Of a stretch of DNA of 64,000 bases, positions 30,653-39,712 are shown piece after piece. The position numbers were made by a program, and so were the translations under genes. The stretch comes from Campylobacteraceae bacterium (GTDB lineage: Bacteria; Campylobacterota; Campylobacteria; Campylobacterales; Campylobacteraceae). How positions within the stretch are numbered: the first letter of the stretch is position 1; each line of letters opens with the position of its first letter. The stretch covers positions 1-64,000 of the forward strand of contig JAISXY010000003.1 of NCBI GenBank assembly GCA_031270285.1, written 5' to 3'. The notes beneath the pieces were generated by a model that saw only the letters and a program-made list of their open reading frames with translations, made no database searches and was not told the origin of the DNA.

Positions 30653-31099
30653 ATGAGGGTTTTACTTTTAAAAGATGTAAAAGGACTTGGCAAAACAGGC
30701 GAAATCAAAGAGGTCAAAGATGGTTACGGCAAAAACTTTCTTTTAGGGAAAGGGCTTGCAAAACTCGCCACAAACGATGTGGTGCGGCAATATGAATCCG
30801 AGCAGAAAAAAAAAGCGGCTGAAATAGAAGCTGAAATAGAAAAACTTAAAACTATAGATAAAATGCTTAACAATATAAAACTTGTTGTAAGGCGTTCTTT
30901 GGGTGCAAACGGAAGCCTGTTCGGCGCCGTAACTAAAGAGGAAATAGCTAAAGAGCTTGAGATACAGCATAAAATTGAAATAGACAAAAAAAATATAGAG
31001 ATAGATCTGCCTATAAAAAACACAGGTATTTTTGATATTCAGATAAAATTAGGACACGGCATTCATTCAAATTTAACTGTAGAAGTTATTGGAGAGTAA
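30653..31099 (+). CDS. rplI: 50S ribosomal protein L9
   Basis: [41 protein letters not shown]-terminal [19 protein letters not shown]. Confidence 0.97.
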   Translation: MRVLLLKDVKGLGKTGEIKEVKDGYGKNFLLGKGLAKLATNDVVRQYESEQKKKAAEIEAEIEKLKTIDKMLNNIKLVVRRSLGANGSLFGAVTKEEIAKELEIQHKIEIDKKNIEIDLPIKNTGIFDIQIKLGHGIHSNLTVEVIGE

Positions 31100-31100
31100 C

Positions 31101-31646
31101 ATGTTCCATGCAACTACTATTTTAGCATATAAAGGCAAAAACAGATCGGTTATAGGTGGCGATGGACAGGTAACTTTTGGCAATGCCATATTAAAAGGCA
31201 ATGCGGTAAAAATAAGAAAACTCTATAACGGCAGTATTCTTGGAGGCTTTGCAGGAAGTACAGCCGACGCTTTCAGCCTTTTTGATATGTTTGAAAAGAT
31301 ATTGGAACAAAAAAAAGGCGACCTCTTAAAATCTGCGGTCGAATTTTCAAAAGAGTGGCGCAAAGATAAATATTTGAGGCGTTTAGAGGCTATGATGATA
31401 GTATTAAACCGCAAAAATATTTTTATATTGAGCGGTACCGGAGATGTCGTAGAACCGGAGGACACTCAGATAGCAGCTATTGGCAGCGGCGGCAATTACG
31501 CTATCGCTGCTGCACGCGCTTTAAATAAATATGCCAATATAGACGAAGAAACTTTAGTCAAAGAGAGTCTTGAAATAGCGGCAGATATTTGCATTTACAC
31601 AAATCATTCAATAAAAACTTTTATATTAGAGGATAGTGAAAAATAA
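31101..31646 (+). CDS. hslV: ATP-dependent protease peptidase subunit HslV
   Basis: [41 protein letters not shown]; adjacent to hslU. ATG at 31101 preferred over the upstream alternative at 31089. Confidence 0.95.
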   Translation: MFHATTILAYKGKNRSVIGGDGQVTFGNAILKGNAVKIRKLYNGSILGGFAGSTADAFSLFDMFEKILEQKKGDLLKSAVEFSKEWRKDKYLRRLEAMMIVLNRKNIFILSGTGDVVEPEDTQIAAIGSGGNYAIAAARALNKYANIDEETLVKESLEIAADICIYTNHSIKTFILEDSEK

Positions 31647-32977
31647 TGAATTTAACGCCAAGAGAGATTGTAGCATATTTGGACGAGTATATTATAGGAC
31701 AGTTTGAAGCGAAAAAAGCTATCGCTATAGCGCTTAGAAATAGATACAGAAGACTTAAATTGGAACCATCTATGCAAGAAGATGTTGTGCCAAAAAATAT
31801 CCTCATGATAGGTTCAACAGGCGTAGGAAAAACGGAAATAGCGAGAAGACTTGTAAGAATGTTAAATCTTCCGTTTGTTAAAGTAGAAGCAAGCAAATAC
31901 ACGGAAGTCGGATTTGTAGGCAGAGATGTTGAGTCTATGATAAGAGATTTGGCTCTTGCGGCTTTAAATCTTGTCAAAAACGAACATAAAGAGAAAAACA
32001 GGGAAGCGATAGAAAAACATGTAGAAAAGATTATATTGGAAAAGTTACTGCCTCCTCTCCCTAAAGGAAGTAGTGAAGAGAAACAAAATGCTTATAAACA
32101 GGGGTATGAAAAGATGAAAGGGAGATTGAAAAGCGGAGATTTTGACAATTTAAATATAGAAGTTGAACTCTCATCTCATGGAGGCGGAGATTTTGACGGC
32201 GGAAGCGATATGCCGCCGGAGATGATAAAAGTGCAAGAGTCTTTCATTAAAATCTTAAGCGCAGGACAAAACAGTATCAAAAAGGAGATGACTGTAAAAG
32301 AGGCAAAAGAGGCTCTTAAGTCCGAAGCCGCTGAAAAAATATTAAACAATGAAGCGATAAAAAGAGAAGCTGCAAAAAGAGCACAGGAAGAGGGAATAAT
32401 TTTCATAGACGAGATAGATAAAATCGCTGTTTCAAGTGCGTCTCAAGGCAGACAGGATCCAAGTAAAGAGGGTGTCCAGCGCGATTTACTGCCGATAGTT
32501 GAAGGCTCTACCGTTTCTACCAAACTTGGTTCAATTAATACCGACCATATTTTATTTATCGCCGCAGGCGCATTTCATTTGAGCAAGCCGAGCGATCTTA
32601 TTCCGGAGCTTCAAGGTAGATTTCCTTTGAGAGTAGAACTTAGTTCGCTTGACGAAGATACGCTTTATAAAATATTGACTCAACCTAAAAATTCGCTTTT
32701 ACGGCAATATAAAGCGCTGTTATTAACTGAAAAAGTAGATCTTGTATTTGATGACGACGCGATAAAAGAGATAGCAAAAATTGCGCATATTGCAAATGAA
32801 AAAACTGAAGATATAGGCGCTAGAAGACTTCATACAATTATAGAAAAGGTTATTGAAGATATAAGTTTTGATGCGGATTTACATAAAGATGAAACGCTAC
32901 ATGTAAGCGCAAAACTTGTACATGAGAAACTTGATACAATAGTAGAGGACGAAGATACGGCAAGGTATATTTTGTGA
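31646..32977 (+). CDS. hslU: HslU, ATPase subunit of HslUV protease
   Basis: LTPREIVAYLDEYIIGQFEAKKAIAIALRNRYRR, MIGSTGVGKTEIARRL, IIFIDEIDKIA. Confidence 0.97.
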   Translation: MNLTPREIVAYLDEYIIGQFEAKKAIAIALRNRYRRLKLEPSMQEDVVPKNILMIGSTGVGKTEIARRLVRMLNLPFVKVEASKYTEVGFVGRDVESMIRDLALAALNLVKNEHKEKNREAIEKHVEKIILEKLLPPLPKGSSEEKQNAYKQGYEKMKGRLKSGDFDNLNIEVELSSHGGGDFDGGSDMPPEMIKVQESFIKILSAGQNSIKKEMTVKEAKEALKSEAAEKILNNEAIKREAAKRAQEEGIIFIDEIDKIAVSSASQGRQDPSKEGVQRDLLPIVEGSTVSTKLGSINTDHILFIAAGAFHLSKPSDLIPELQGRFPLRVELSSLDEDTLYKILTQPKNSLLRQYKALLLTEKVDLVFDDDAIKEIAKIAHIANEKTEDIGARRLHTIIEKVIEDISFDADLHKDETLHVSAKLVHEKLDTIVEDEDTARYIL

Positions 32978-33852
32978 ACAAACAACGATCTGGATTTGTT
33001 GCTGTGGTGGGCAAGCCTAATGCAGGTAAAAGTTCGCTTTTAAATTGGCTTTTAGACGAAAAAATCGCTATGGTTTCAAAAAAAGCTAACGCTACAAGAA
33101 AAAGAACTAACGCTATAGTTATGCATGGCTCTACACAATTTATTTTTGTAGATACGCCGGGTATTCATGAGAGCGAAAAACTTTTAAATAAATTTATGCT
33201 TGACGAGACTTTGAAAGCCATAGGCGATGCCGATTTGATACTGTTTTTGTCGCCTGCGACTGATTCTGCACAGAGTTATAAAGATTTTTTAGTTAAAAAC
33301 CCAAAAATCCCTCATGTGTTGCTTATTACAAAATGCGATAAAGTAAACAATGATCAGCTTTTGCAAAAAATATCGGAATTTAAAGATTATCAATCAAATT
33401 TTAGATCTCTCATACCTGTCTCTATAAAACATCAAAAGGGAAAAACATATTTATTAGATAAATTGGAAAAATTTATTCCCGAACATCCATATTATTATGA
33501 TCCGGATTTGATTACCACACAAATCATGCGTGAAATTTATGCCGAATATATAAGAGAGGCTGTTTTTGAATTTGTTAGCGATGAATTACCATACTCTTCC
33601 GATGTAATTATAGACAGAGTTGAAGAGGGTAATGCGCTTGATAAAATTTATGCAACCATTATAATTGAAAAAGAGAGTCAGAAAAATATACTCATAGGAG
33701 AAAATGGAAATGTCATAAAAAAGATAGGAATTTACTCAAGAAATATGATAGAGAAAATAATTAATAAGAAAATTTTTATTAAAATATCTGTCAATTGCAG
33801 TAAAAACTGGACAAAAAATGAAAAAATATTAACTAAATTGGGTTATTTATGA
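32974..33852 (+). CDS. era: GTPase Era
   Basis: GKPNAGKSSLLNWLL, FVDTPGIHESEKLLNKFM, TKCDKV, C-terminal KH domain (LIGENGNVIKKIGIYSRNMIE). Confidence 0.95.
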   Translation: MNKQRSGFVAVVGKPNAGKSSLLNWLLDEKIAMVSKKANATRKRTNAIVMHGSTQFIFVDTPGIHESEKLLNKFMLDETLKAIGDADLILFLSPATDSAQSYKDFLVKNPKIPHVLLITKCDKVNNDQLLQKISEFKDYQSNFRSLIPVSIKHQKGKTYLLDKLEKFIPEHPYYYDPDLITTQIMREIYAEYIREAVFEFVSDELPYSSDVIIDRVEEGNALDKIYATIIIEKESQKNILIGENGNVIKKIGIYSRNMIEKIINKKIFIKISVNCSKNWTKNEKILTKLGYL

Positions 33853-33911
33853 ATAAAATTGGTATTTTTTATGATACAATACCCGTTGTATAGTCTTAAG
33901 GATGGATATTA

Positions 33912-35462
33912 ATGGCAAAGTTAAGAAAAGAAAAGGTCAAAAATTCTTCTTCGTCTATAGTTACAATAGATCCCTATTCTGCTACTTCTTACAGATTTAG
34001 TTCTAATGAGATGGTAGAAAATGATTTAAGCAGGTCATCTTTCAAAAAAGATAGTTTTTTTATCTCCTATGTAATGACGAAAGATATTGTGTCGGGAACA
34101 CTGGAAATCAGTAGAAGTATTCCTGAAAGCGATCTTAAAGATGCGCTTGAGATAAAAGCTTATGAAGATTTGGGGTTAGATTCGTCTATTAACTATAAGA
34201 TTAATTATACTGAAACTATAACTTCGGCAAGCGACCAAAAAAATTACATATATGATGTATTTGCGGTAAATACCGAAGCAATGATACAAAATTTTGCACC
34301 GCTAAAGAGAAAAGTATCTTATGTGGATTATATTACCGCAGCTCCGTTTCTTATCGGTGCGCTTTATAGAAAAGGCATTATAGATCAGCATGGCGGCGCT
34401 GAATGTTTTATCTATTTTCAAAAAAACGATGCGTTTTTAGCTCTGTATCAAAACGGACACTATTTATATTCCAAATCTTTACGTTACTCGCTTCGCGAAA
34501 TAAATGAGAGATTCTGTTCGCTACTCGGCGAAAGAGTTGATGAAGATACATTTTTTGCAATGCTTCGAAAAGATGGATTAAATACGACTGATGTAAAATA
34601 TCAGCAGCAGTTTATGAAACTTTTCGGCGAAATATTTTTATATGTTAATGATATCTCTGTTTATGCAAAAAGATACTGCAATATTTCGCAAATTGCAAGA
34701 GTTTACATAGGAACGGATATTGGCATTATATTTGGCATGAATGAATATGCTAAAAGTTACATGGGTATAGAAGCGCTTGATTTTAATTTCAGCATCGCTA
34801 TCAATTCCAGAGAGCAATATATAGATCAAATGCACACTATGATGGTATTAGCCGCCCAGCTATATATGGAATCGGGCGAGAGCGATACAGTTTCCAACTT
34901 CACTATTTTTAAACGCCCTGATCCTCTTTCGAGAAGACCTGCAGGTAAATTTCTCGGAATAATTGGTGCTGCACTTTTGATTACACTGGCATATCCTGCT
35001 TTTCAATTTGGTGTTGGTGTATATAAAACAGTATCATTAGGTTGGAAAACAGCAGAATATAATGAAGTCAAGCCAAAAGCTGATGCTTTAAGGGGAGAAG
35101 TCGATATTCTTACAAAAGACAATAGCACAACCTTTCAAGCATTGTCAAATGAGCGTGCTGTTCTTAATTTAAGAAGTCAACTTTTAAATGAAATTCGTAG
35201 TAAAAGAGTTGATTATGAGATGAGAGCTACTATTGTATCTGACCTCATAAGCCTTGCAAACAGCAATAATGTCAAAATAGAAAAAATGGTACAGCAAAAT
35301 AACACTATAGTACTATCTCTTATAGGTCCTAATGAAAAACATTTTACAGAACTTATAAACGCTATAGCCAATACAACGCGATATAGTATAAGAACAAAAG
35401 AGATAATCAAAGACGCTAATACCAGCAGGTATAAAAGCGATATCAATATGGAGATACTATAA
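33912..35462 (+). CDS. mshI: MshI/PilM-like (possibly PilM-PilN fused) T4P/T2SS biogenesis protein
   Basis: 516 aa: N-terminal PilM-like region, TM at GIIGAALLITLAYPAFQFGVGV, then a PilN-like coiled coil and ferredoxin-like domain (LISLANSNNVKIEKMVQQNNTIVLSLIG); first gene of an msh-like cluster. Confidence 0.65.
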   Translation: MAKLRKEKVKNSSSSIVTIDPYSATSYRFSSNEMVENDLSRSSFKKDSFFISYVMTKDIVSGTLEISRSIPESDLKDALEIKAYEDLGLDSSINYKINYTETITSASDQKNYIYDVFAVNTEAMIQNFAPLKRKVSYVDYITAAPFLIGALYRKGIIDQHGGAECFIYFQKNDAFLALYQNGHYLYSKSLRYSLREINERFCSLLGERVDEDTFFAMLRKDGLNTTDVKYQQQFMKLFGEIFLYVNDISVYAKRYCNISQIARVYIGTDIGIIFGMNEYAKSYMGIEALDFNFSIAINSREQYIDQMHTMMVLAAQLYMESGESDTVSNFTIFKRPDPLSRRPAGKFLGIIGAALLITLAYPAFQFGVGVYKTVSLGWKTAEYNEVKPKADALRGEVDILTKDNSTTFQALSNERAVLNLRSQLLNEIRSKRVDYEMRATIVSDLISLANSNNVKIEKMVQQNNTIVLSLIGPNEKHFTELINAIANTTRYSIRTKEIIKDANTSRYKSDINMEIL

Positions 35463-36103
35463 TGCATGACGAAACACTTTTAGACAAATTGGACAACTAT
35501 CTTCTGTCAAAAAAGATAAGCGAAGTTTACTTGATTTATCTTATAATAGCAGGTTTAATTGTTTTTACTGTATACTATTTTGTATTCCCAATAGCAGAAA
35601 GTTTCTACAATACAGCTACTAATAGTTTAAGAATCGTAGTAACCCAACTTAATGAAGAAAAAACATCTATACTTAAAAATACATCCGACATAGAATCACT
35701 TCGAATTGACATTAAACACAATGAAGGTTTGTTGGTTGAAATAAGAGATGAAAATGAGTATGTAGATAACAAACTAAAAGAGCTTTCATATCTTCTGTTT
35801 AACGATAAAAGCTGGGCTTTATTTATGGACAGGATAACATTTTTGGCAAAAAAATATAATATCAATATTTTAAAGATAGAAAATGATTTTAAAGACAGTA
35901 AGGATTTGCAAAATGCCAAAATTGAGCAGGTCCTAAATATAGAAATAGACTCGCGCGGTAGCTTTCATAATATTATAAAATTTATCAATGCCCTTGAAGA
36001 GAGTCAATTGGTTGTTGATGTTTATGAAAGCACGATAGCAAGCAATGCTACAAATATTCTTGAAAGTAATGTTAAACTCGCTGTATGGGGGATGCTATAT
36101 TGA
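35462..36103 (+). CDS. mshJ: MshJ/PilO-like bitopic protein
   Basis: 213 aa, N-terminal TM, coiled coil, periplasmic region FLAKKYNINILKIENDF...GSFHNIIKFINALEESQLVVDVYEST typical of PilO. Confidence 0.7.
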   Translation: MHDETLLDKLDNYLLSKKISEVYLIYLIIAGLIVFTVYYFVFPIAESFYNTATNSLRIVVTQLNEEKTSILKNTSDIESLRIDIKHNEGLLVEIRDENEYVDNKLKELSYLLFNDKSWALFMDRITFLAKKYNINILKIENDFKDSKDLQNAKIEQVLNIEIDSRGSFHNIIKFINALEESQLVVDVYESTIASNATNILESNVKLAVWGMLY

Positions 36104-36504
36104 AAAAGTCTTTTTTAATAGCCATCATATTGATTGGCACATTTGATTTATTCGGCGATAGTAGCACGAATATAGCAGGTTATGATAGGTATTTTAATGA
36201 AATTAACGAGGTGCGCGTTGGTATTTCCGATGAGGATGTAGATAAACTATCCAATCCTTTTGCTGTTATCCAAACAGCTGCAATACCCACAAGTAATAAT
36301 ACCTCTGAACCAACATTTCAGTTAAATGCTATAGTTGAAAATAAGGTCAAGGTTAATAACTCTTGGTTGAAACAAGGTTCATCAATAAATGGCTTGAGAG
36401 TTATTGCCATAAAACAAAAAAGTGTTGTTTTGGGCAATGACAATAAAAGATTAGAATTATTCTTAAGGGAAAAAAATGAAAATAGTATCATTACAGCAAA
36501 TTAA
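36085..36504 (+). CDS. mshK: MshK/PilP/GspC-like small periplasmic protein
   Basis: 139 aa with signal-like N-terminus and a GspC/PilP-like module (NPFAVIQ...FQLNAIVENKVKVNNSWLKQGSSINGLRVIAIKQKSVVLGNDNKRLELFL); TTG at 36100 is a possible alternative start. Confidence 0.65.
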   Translation: MGDAILKKSFLIAIILIGTFDLFGDSSTNIAGYDRYFNEINEVRVGISDEDVDKLSNPFAVIQTAAIPTSNNTSEPTFQLNAIVENKVKVNNSWLKQGSSINGLRVIAIKQKSVVLGNDNKRLELFLREKNENSIITAN

Positions 36505-38071
36505 GAAAAGTGTTGCTTTTGCAGCTTGTGTGGCATTGTTAGCGTTATTGCCTCAATACTCTTTTGCAGCAGCTCAAAATAAAACTCTGCAAACAAAAAA
36601 AGGGTGTGAGTACAAGAGTTTGAACATGAAGACAAATGCAAATGTGCAATTGACCGAGGTACTGTCGCAATTGTCGGAACTATGTGATTTTAGCATTGTT
36701 TTTGCCGATGCGCCTGCAATAGAGATAGCAAATCAGCCTTTATATGGTATAAATATTAAAGAAAAATCGCTGTTTGAAACGTTAGATACTCTACTTGCAT
36801 CAAATAATCTTAATTATGAGTATAAGAATAATATCCTCAAATTGTCTGCTTTAGAGACAAAGAGTTTTAAGGTTGATTATATAACCTCTATCAGACAGGG
36901 AACTGCTACCATGAGTGCCTCTGTAAGTGCTACTCCTCAGGAGATGGGAAACTCCGAAACGCCTGATAAATCAGATAATTCTATAATAGTTAAAGAGGAA
37001 TTTGATTTTTGGAAAACTATTGATGCTGAAATACAAGCTATTATAAACACAGGTAGAGAGATATATATTGCAAAGCCGCCTATTATTAATCCCAAAGCCG
37101 GTCTTGTAACAATAACAGCCACTAAAGAGCAGTTAAAAAGAGCGCAGGACTATTTTGATACGCTTAAAAAGAGACTTTTAAAGCAAGTTTTGATTGATGT
37201 TACCATTCTCTCTATTGAACTTAATGATGACAATAGAATGGGTATTGACTGGTCTAAATTTAATCTTGGCTTTGCAGTTGATGCGGCAAGCGATATAATG
37301 GGTATAAATCCCGGCGCTACCTGGGCAAGCGACCATTGGGATTTAGGCACTGGTGGAACTGGCGAAGCATCAGTTACTCCGGGAAATAGCGGCAAGATAG
37401 GTCCTTCAAATATAGGAAGGCTTGTGGCTTTCAATGCAGGCACAACTCTTTCAATGGAAGGCGTTTTTGACTTTTTAAAAGAAAAAGGTAAAACTGATGT
37501 TGTATCCAACCCTAAAGTCCTAACGCTCAATAATCAACAAGCGCTTATTACCGTAGGTGATACGATAAACTATCAAACAACCGAGACAACAAGTAATGCA
37601 GCAAGTGGTAGCGGTAATGTTATATCTGAAGAAATTACCAATTATTCTGTATTTATCGGAATTTTATTAAATCTGCTACCTACCGTATCGGACGATAATA
37701 ACATCATGTTAAGAATCAACCCTTCTATCAGCGATTTTAAATATATAGAAGATAACCAAAAACAGACAGCACCAAGAAGAATAGCTCCGGATACGACTGA
37801 AAAGAAACTCTCAACTGTAGTAAATGTTAAAAATGGCGATACTATTGTACTTGGCGGTTTAATTACAAACTCTGTTACACACACCAATAAAGGTGTTCCT
37901 GTACTTAGAAGTATTCCTATACTCGGCTATGCATTTAAATATGCGGGAGAAGAGACAAAAACTAAAGAACTTGTATTTATTATTACTCCAAAAGTTATAG
38001 GAGAAGACGATACATCAGATATCTCTGTTAAATCCTTGAATGATTTAGGATATAAGTCTCTTGGTCAATAA
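36476..38071 (+). CDS. mshL: Outer-membrane secretin (MshL/CtsD-like)
   Basis: Signal peptide; secretin N-terminal domain; FLKEKGKTDVVSNPKVLTLNNQQALITVGDTINY; C-terminal VNVKNGDTIVLGGLI...GVPVLRSIPILGYAFKY...ELVFIITPKV. Confidence 0.92.
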   Translation: MKIVSLQQIKKSVAFAACVALLALLPQYSFAAAQNKTLQTKKGCEYKSLNMKTNANVQLTEVLSQLSELCDFSIVFADAPAIEIANQPLYGINIKEKSLFETLDTLLASNNLNYEYKNNILKLSALETKSFKVDYITSIRQGTATMSASVSATPQEMGNSETPDKSDNSIIVKEEFDFWKTIDAEIQAIINTGREIYIAKPPIINPKAGLVTITATKEQLKRAQDYFDTLKKRLLKQVLIDVTILSIELNDDNRMGIDWSKFNLGFAVDAASDIMGINPGATWASDHWDLGTGGTGEASVTPGNSGKIGPSNIGRLVAFNAGTTLSMEGVFDFLKEKGKTDVVSNPKVLTLNNQQALITVGDTINYQTTETTSNAASGSGNVISEEITNYSVFIGILLNLLPTVSDDNNIMLRINPSISDFKYIEDNQKQTAPRRIAPDTTEKKLSTVVNVKNGDTIVLGGLITNSVTHTNKGVPVLRSIPILGYAFKYAGEETKTKELVFIITPKVIGEDDTSDISVKSLNDLGYKSLGQ

Positions 38072-38892
38072 TGGGTGATATTTTAAATAGATTTTCGGAT
38101 GTCAAGACTATTTTTATTGAAGGCAAAGTCTTTGATTATATAAATCTTGACAAATCTGTTATTGCTTATGACAGACTATCTAATGCTATCAGCAAGCCAT
38201 TGAAGCTTGTTCTTTTCTATGGCAAGCCCGGTAGCGGTAAAACATTTTTGTTAGAAAAGATATATAGTGATCTTAGAGGTAAATATCCTATTGTTTTTTT
38301 TCCAAGACCATTTTTTGATGAAAAGCAGTTTTTAAAATCACTGTTTGAAGAAGTCTTTGCCGTAAAAGCTCCGTCTTTTAGCGGTTATGAAGAATTTTTA
38401 TCTATATATAAAACAAAGATGCCAAAAATTTCAGAACAAACTACGGTAACTGTTCTTTTAGATGAAGCTCAGCTCTATCCGCAAGATTTGATAGAGAAAG
38501 TTAGACTGATGGCAGATACAAGACTTTTTAAATTTCTATTTACTGTTCATAAAACAGAAAAAGAGGAAGTTTTAGCGAAAGATTACTTCAAAACAAGAAT
38601 TTGGGAAAGTATAGAGCTTGTAGATTCTACAATGGTAGAAATTCGTTCATATTTGGAAAAAAAGTTTTTATACCATAACAAATTTGATTATCTTGCCTAT
38701 GTTAAACATCATATTCCACTTATATTTTCATTGACAAAAGGTAATCTTAGAACAGTAAATAAGCTTCTATTTAGACTGTTTGAAATATACGAATATTATG
38801 AATCAAACAAGCCGTCAATAATATCTGATAAAAATAATAGAAAAAAACTGATTGAAATGGCAGGAATTGCGACAGGGTTGATAAATGCTTAA
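38071..38892 (+). CDS. mshM: ExeA/MshM-like (CtsP-like) AAA ATPase
   Basis: Walker A YGKPGSGKTFLLEKI, Walker B VTVLLDEAQLYP; downstream of secretin. Confidence 0.8.
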   Translation: MGDILNRFSDVKTIFIEGKVFDYINLDKSVIAYDRLSNAISKPLKLVLFYGKPGSGKTFLLEKIYSDLRGKYPIVFFPRPFFDEKQFLKSLFEEVFAVKAPSFSGYEEFLSIYKTKMPKISEQTTVTVLLDEAQLYPQDLIEKVRLMADTRLFKFLFTVHKTEKEEVLAKDYFKTRIWESIELVDSTMVEIRSYLEKKFLYHNKFDYLAYVKHHIPLIFSLTKGNLRTVNKLLFRLFEIYEYYESNKPSIISDKNNRKKLIEMAGIATGLINA

Positions 38893-39676
38893 AACCGAAG
38901 AGATAATAACAATTGAGGAACGATGGAAAGAGTATAAGAACAGAATTTTATTCAGAAAACTTGTTGCTGTTTTTCTTATGCTTATTTTTATCGCATCGCT
39001 TATACTTCTGCTTCTTGTATTGAAAGAGAGAGCAAAAATCAATAATGAAACAGATGGAGTTAAGACGCACTATAATACTTCCAATCTTGAGCAAACCTCT
39101 ACTGAAACTGTCAATAATATAACGATTATTGACATGGAGTTGCAAAATGGGACATCATCTGACAACAAAACTGCAGAAATTACTAATATATCCGCTCAAT
39201 CTGTCAATACCACAAAAACGGTCACACCAATAGCTATAGACAAGAGTAATATTCCAAAAGCAGAAATTAACCCAAACAGCAACCCGCCATCTATCAAAAC
39301 CGAGCAGCCTCCCGTAATACAGGAGATTATCGCTCCTCCTATTGAAAATAAGATTTTTATAGAGACAAACGATATACAAGACATTGAAGAGTTAATTAAA
39401 AAATTTGAAGCTTCAAATAATATCGTATTTGCTACAATGATTTCAGAAGAGTATTTTGATAGAAAAAATTATAAAAAATCGTTAGAATGGGCATTAAGAG
39501 CTAATGAATTAGATTCACAAAATGAACTTAGTTGGATTATGTTTGCAAGAAATCAAGTTAAACTTGGTAAAAGGGAGGATGCTATACGGGCTTTGGAAAT
39601 ATATACGGATTACGCCAAAGATGCGACAAGCGCATCTAATTTGCTTAAAAATATTAAAAGCGGCGAATACAAATAG
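38885..39676 (+). CDS. mshN: MshN-like bitopic TPR protein
   Basis: N-terminal TM (KLVAVFLMLIFIASLILLLLVLK), low-complexity linker, C-terminal TPR-like region (SEEYFDRKNYKKSLEWALRANELDSQNELSWIMFARNQVKLGKREDAIRALEIY). Confidence 0.65.
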   Translation: MLKTEEIITIEERWKEYKNRILFRKLVAVFLMLIFIASLILLLLVLKERAKINNETDGVKTHYNTSNLEQTSTETVNNITIIDMELQNGTSSDNKTAEITNISAQSVNTTKTVTPIAIDKSNIPKAEINPNSNPPSIKTEQPPVIQEIIAPPIENKIFIETNDIQDIEELIKKFEASNNIVFATMISEEYFDRKNYKKSLEWALRANELDSQNELSWIMFARNQVKLGKREDAIRALEIYTDYAKDATSASNLLKNIKSGEYK

Positions 39677-39712
39677 ATTTTTAACCGTATAGTATAATTA
39701 AGGAGTTTATAT

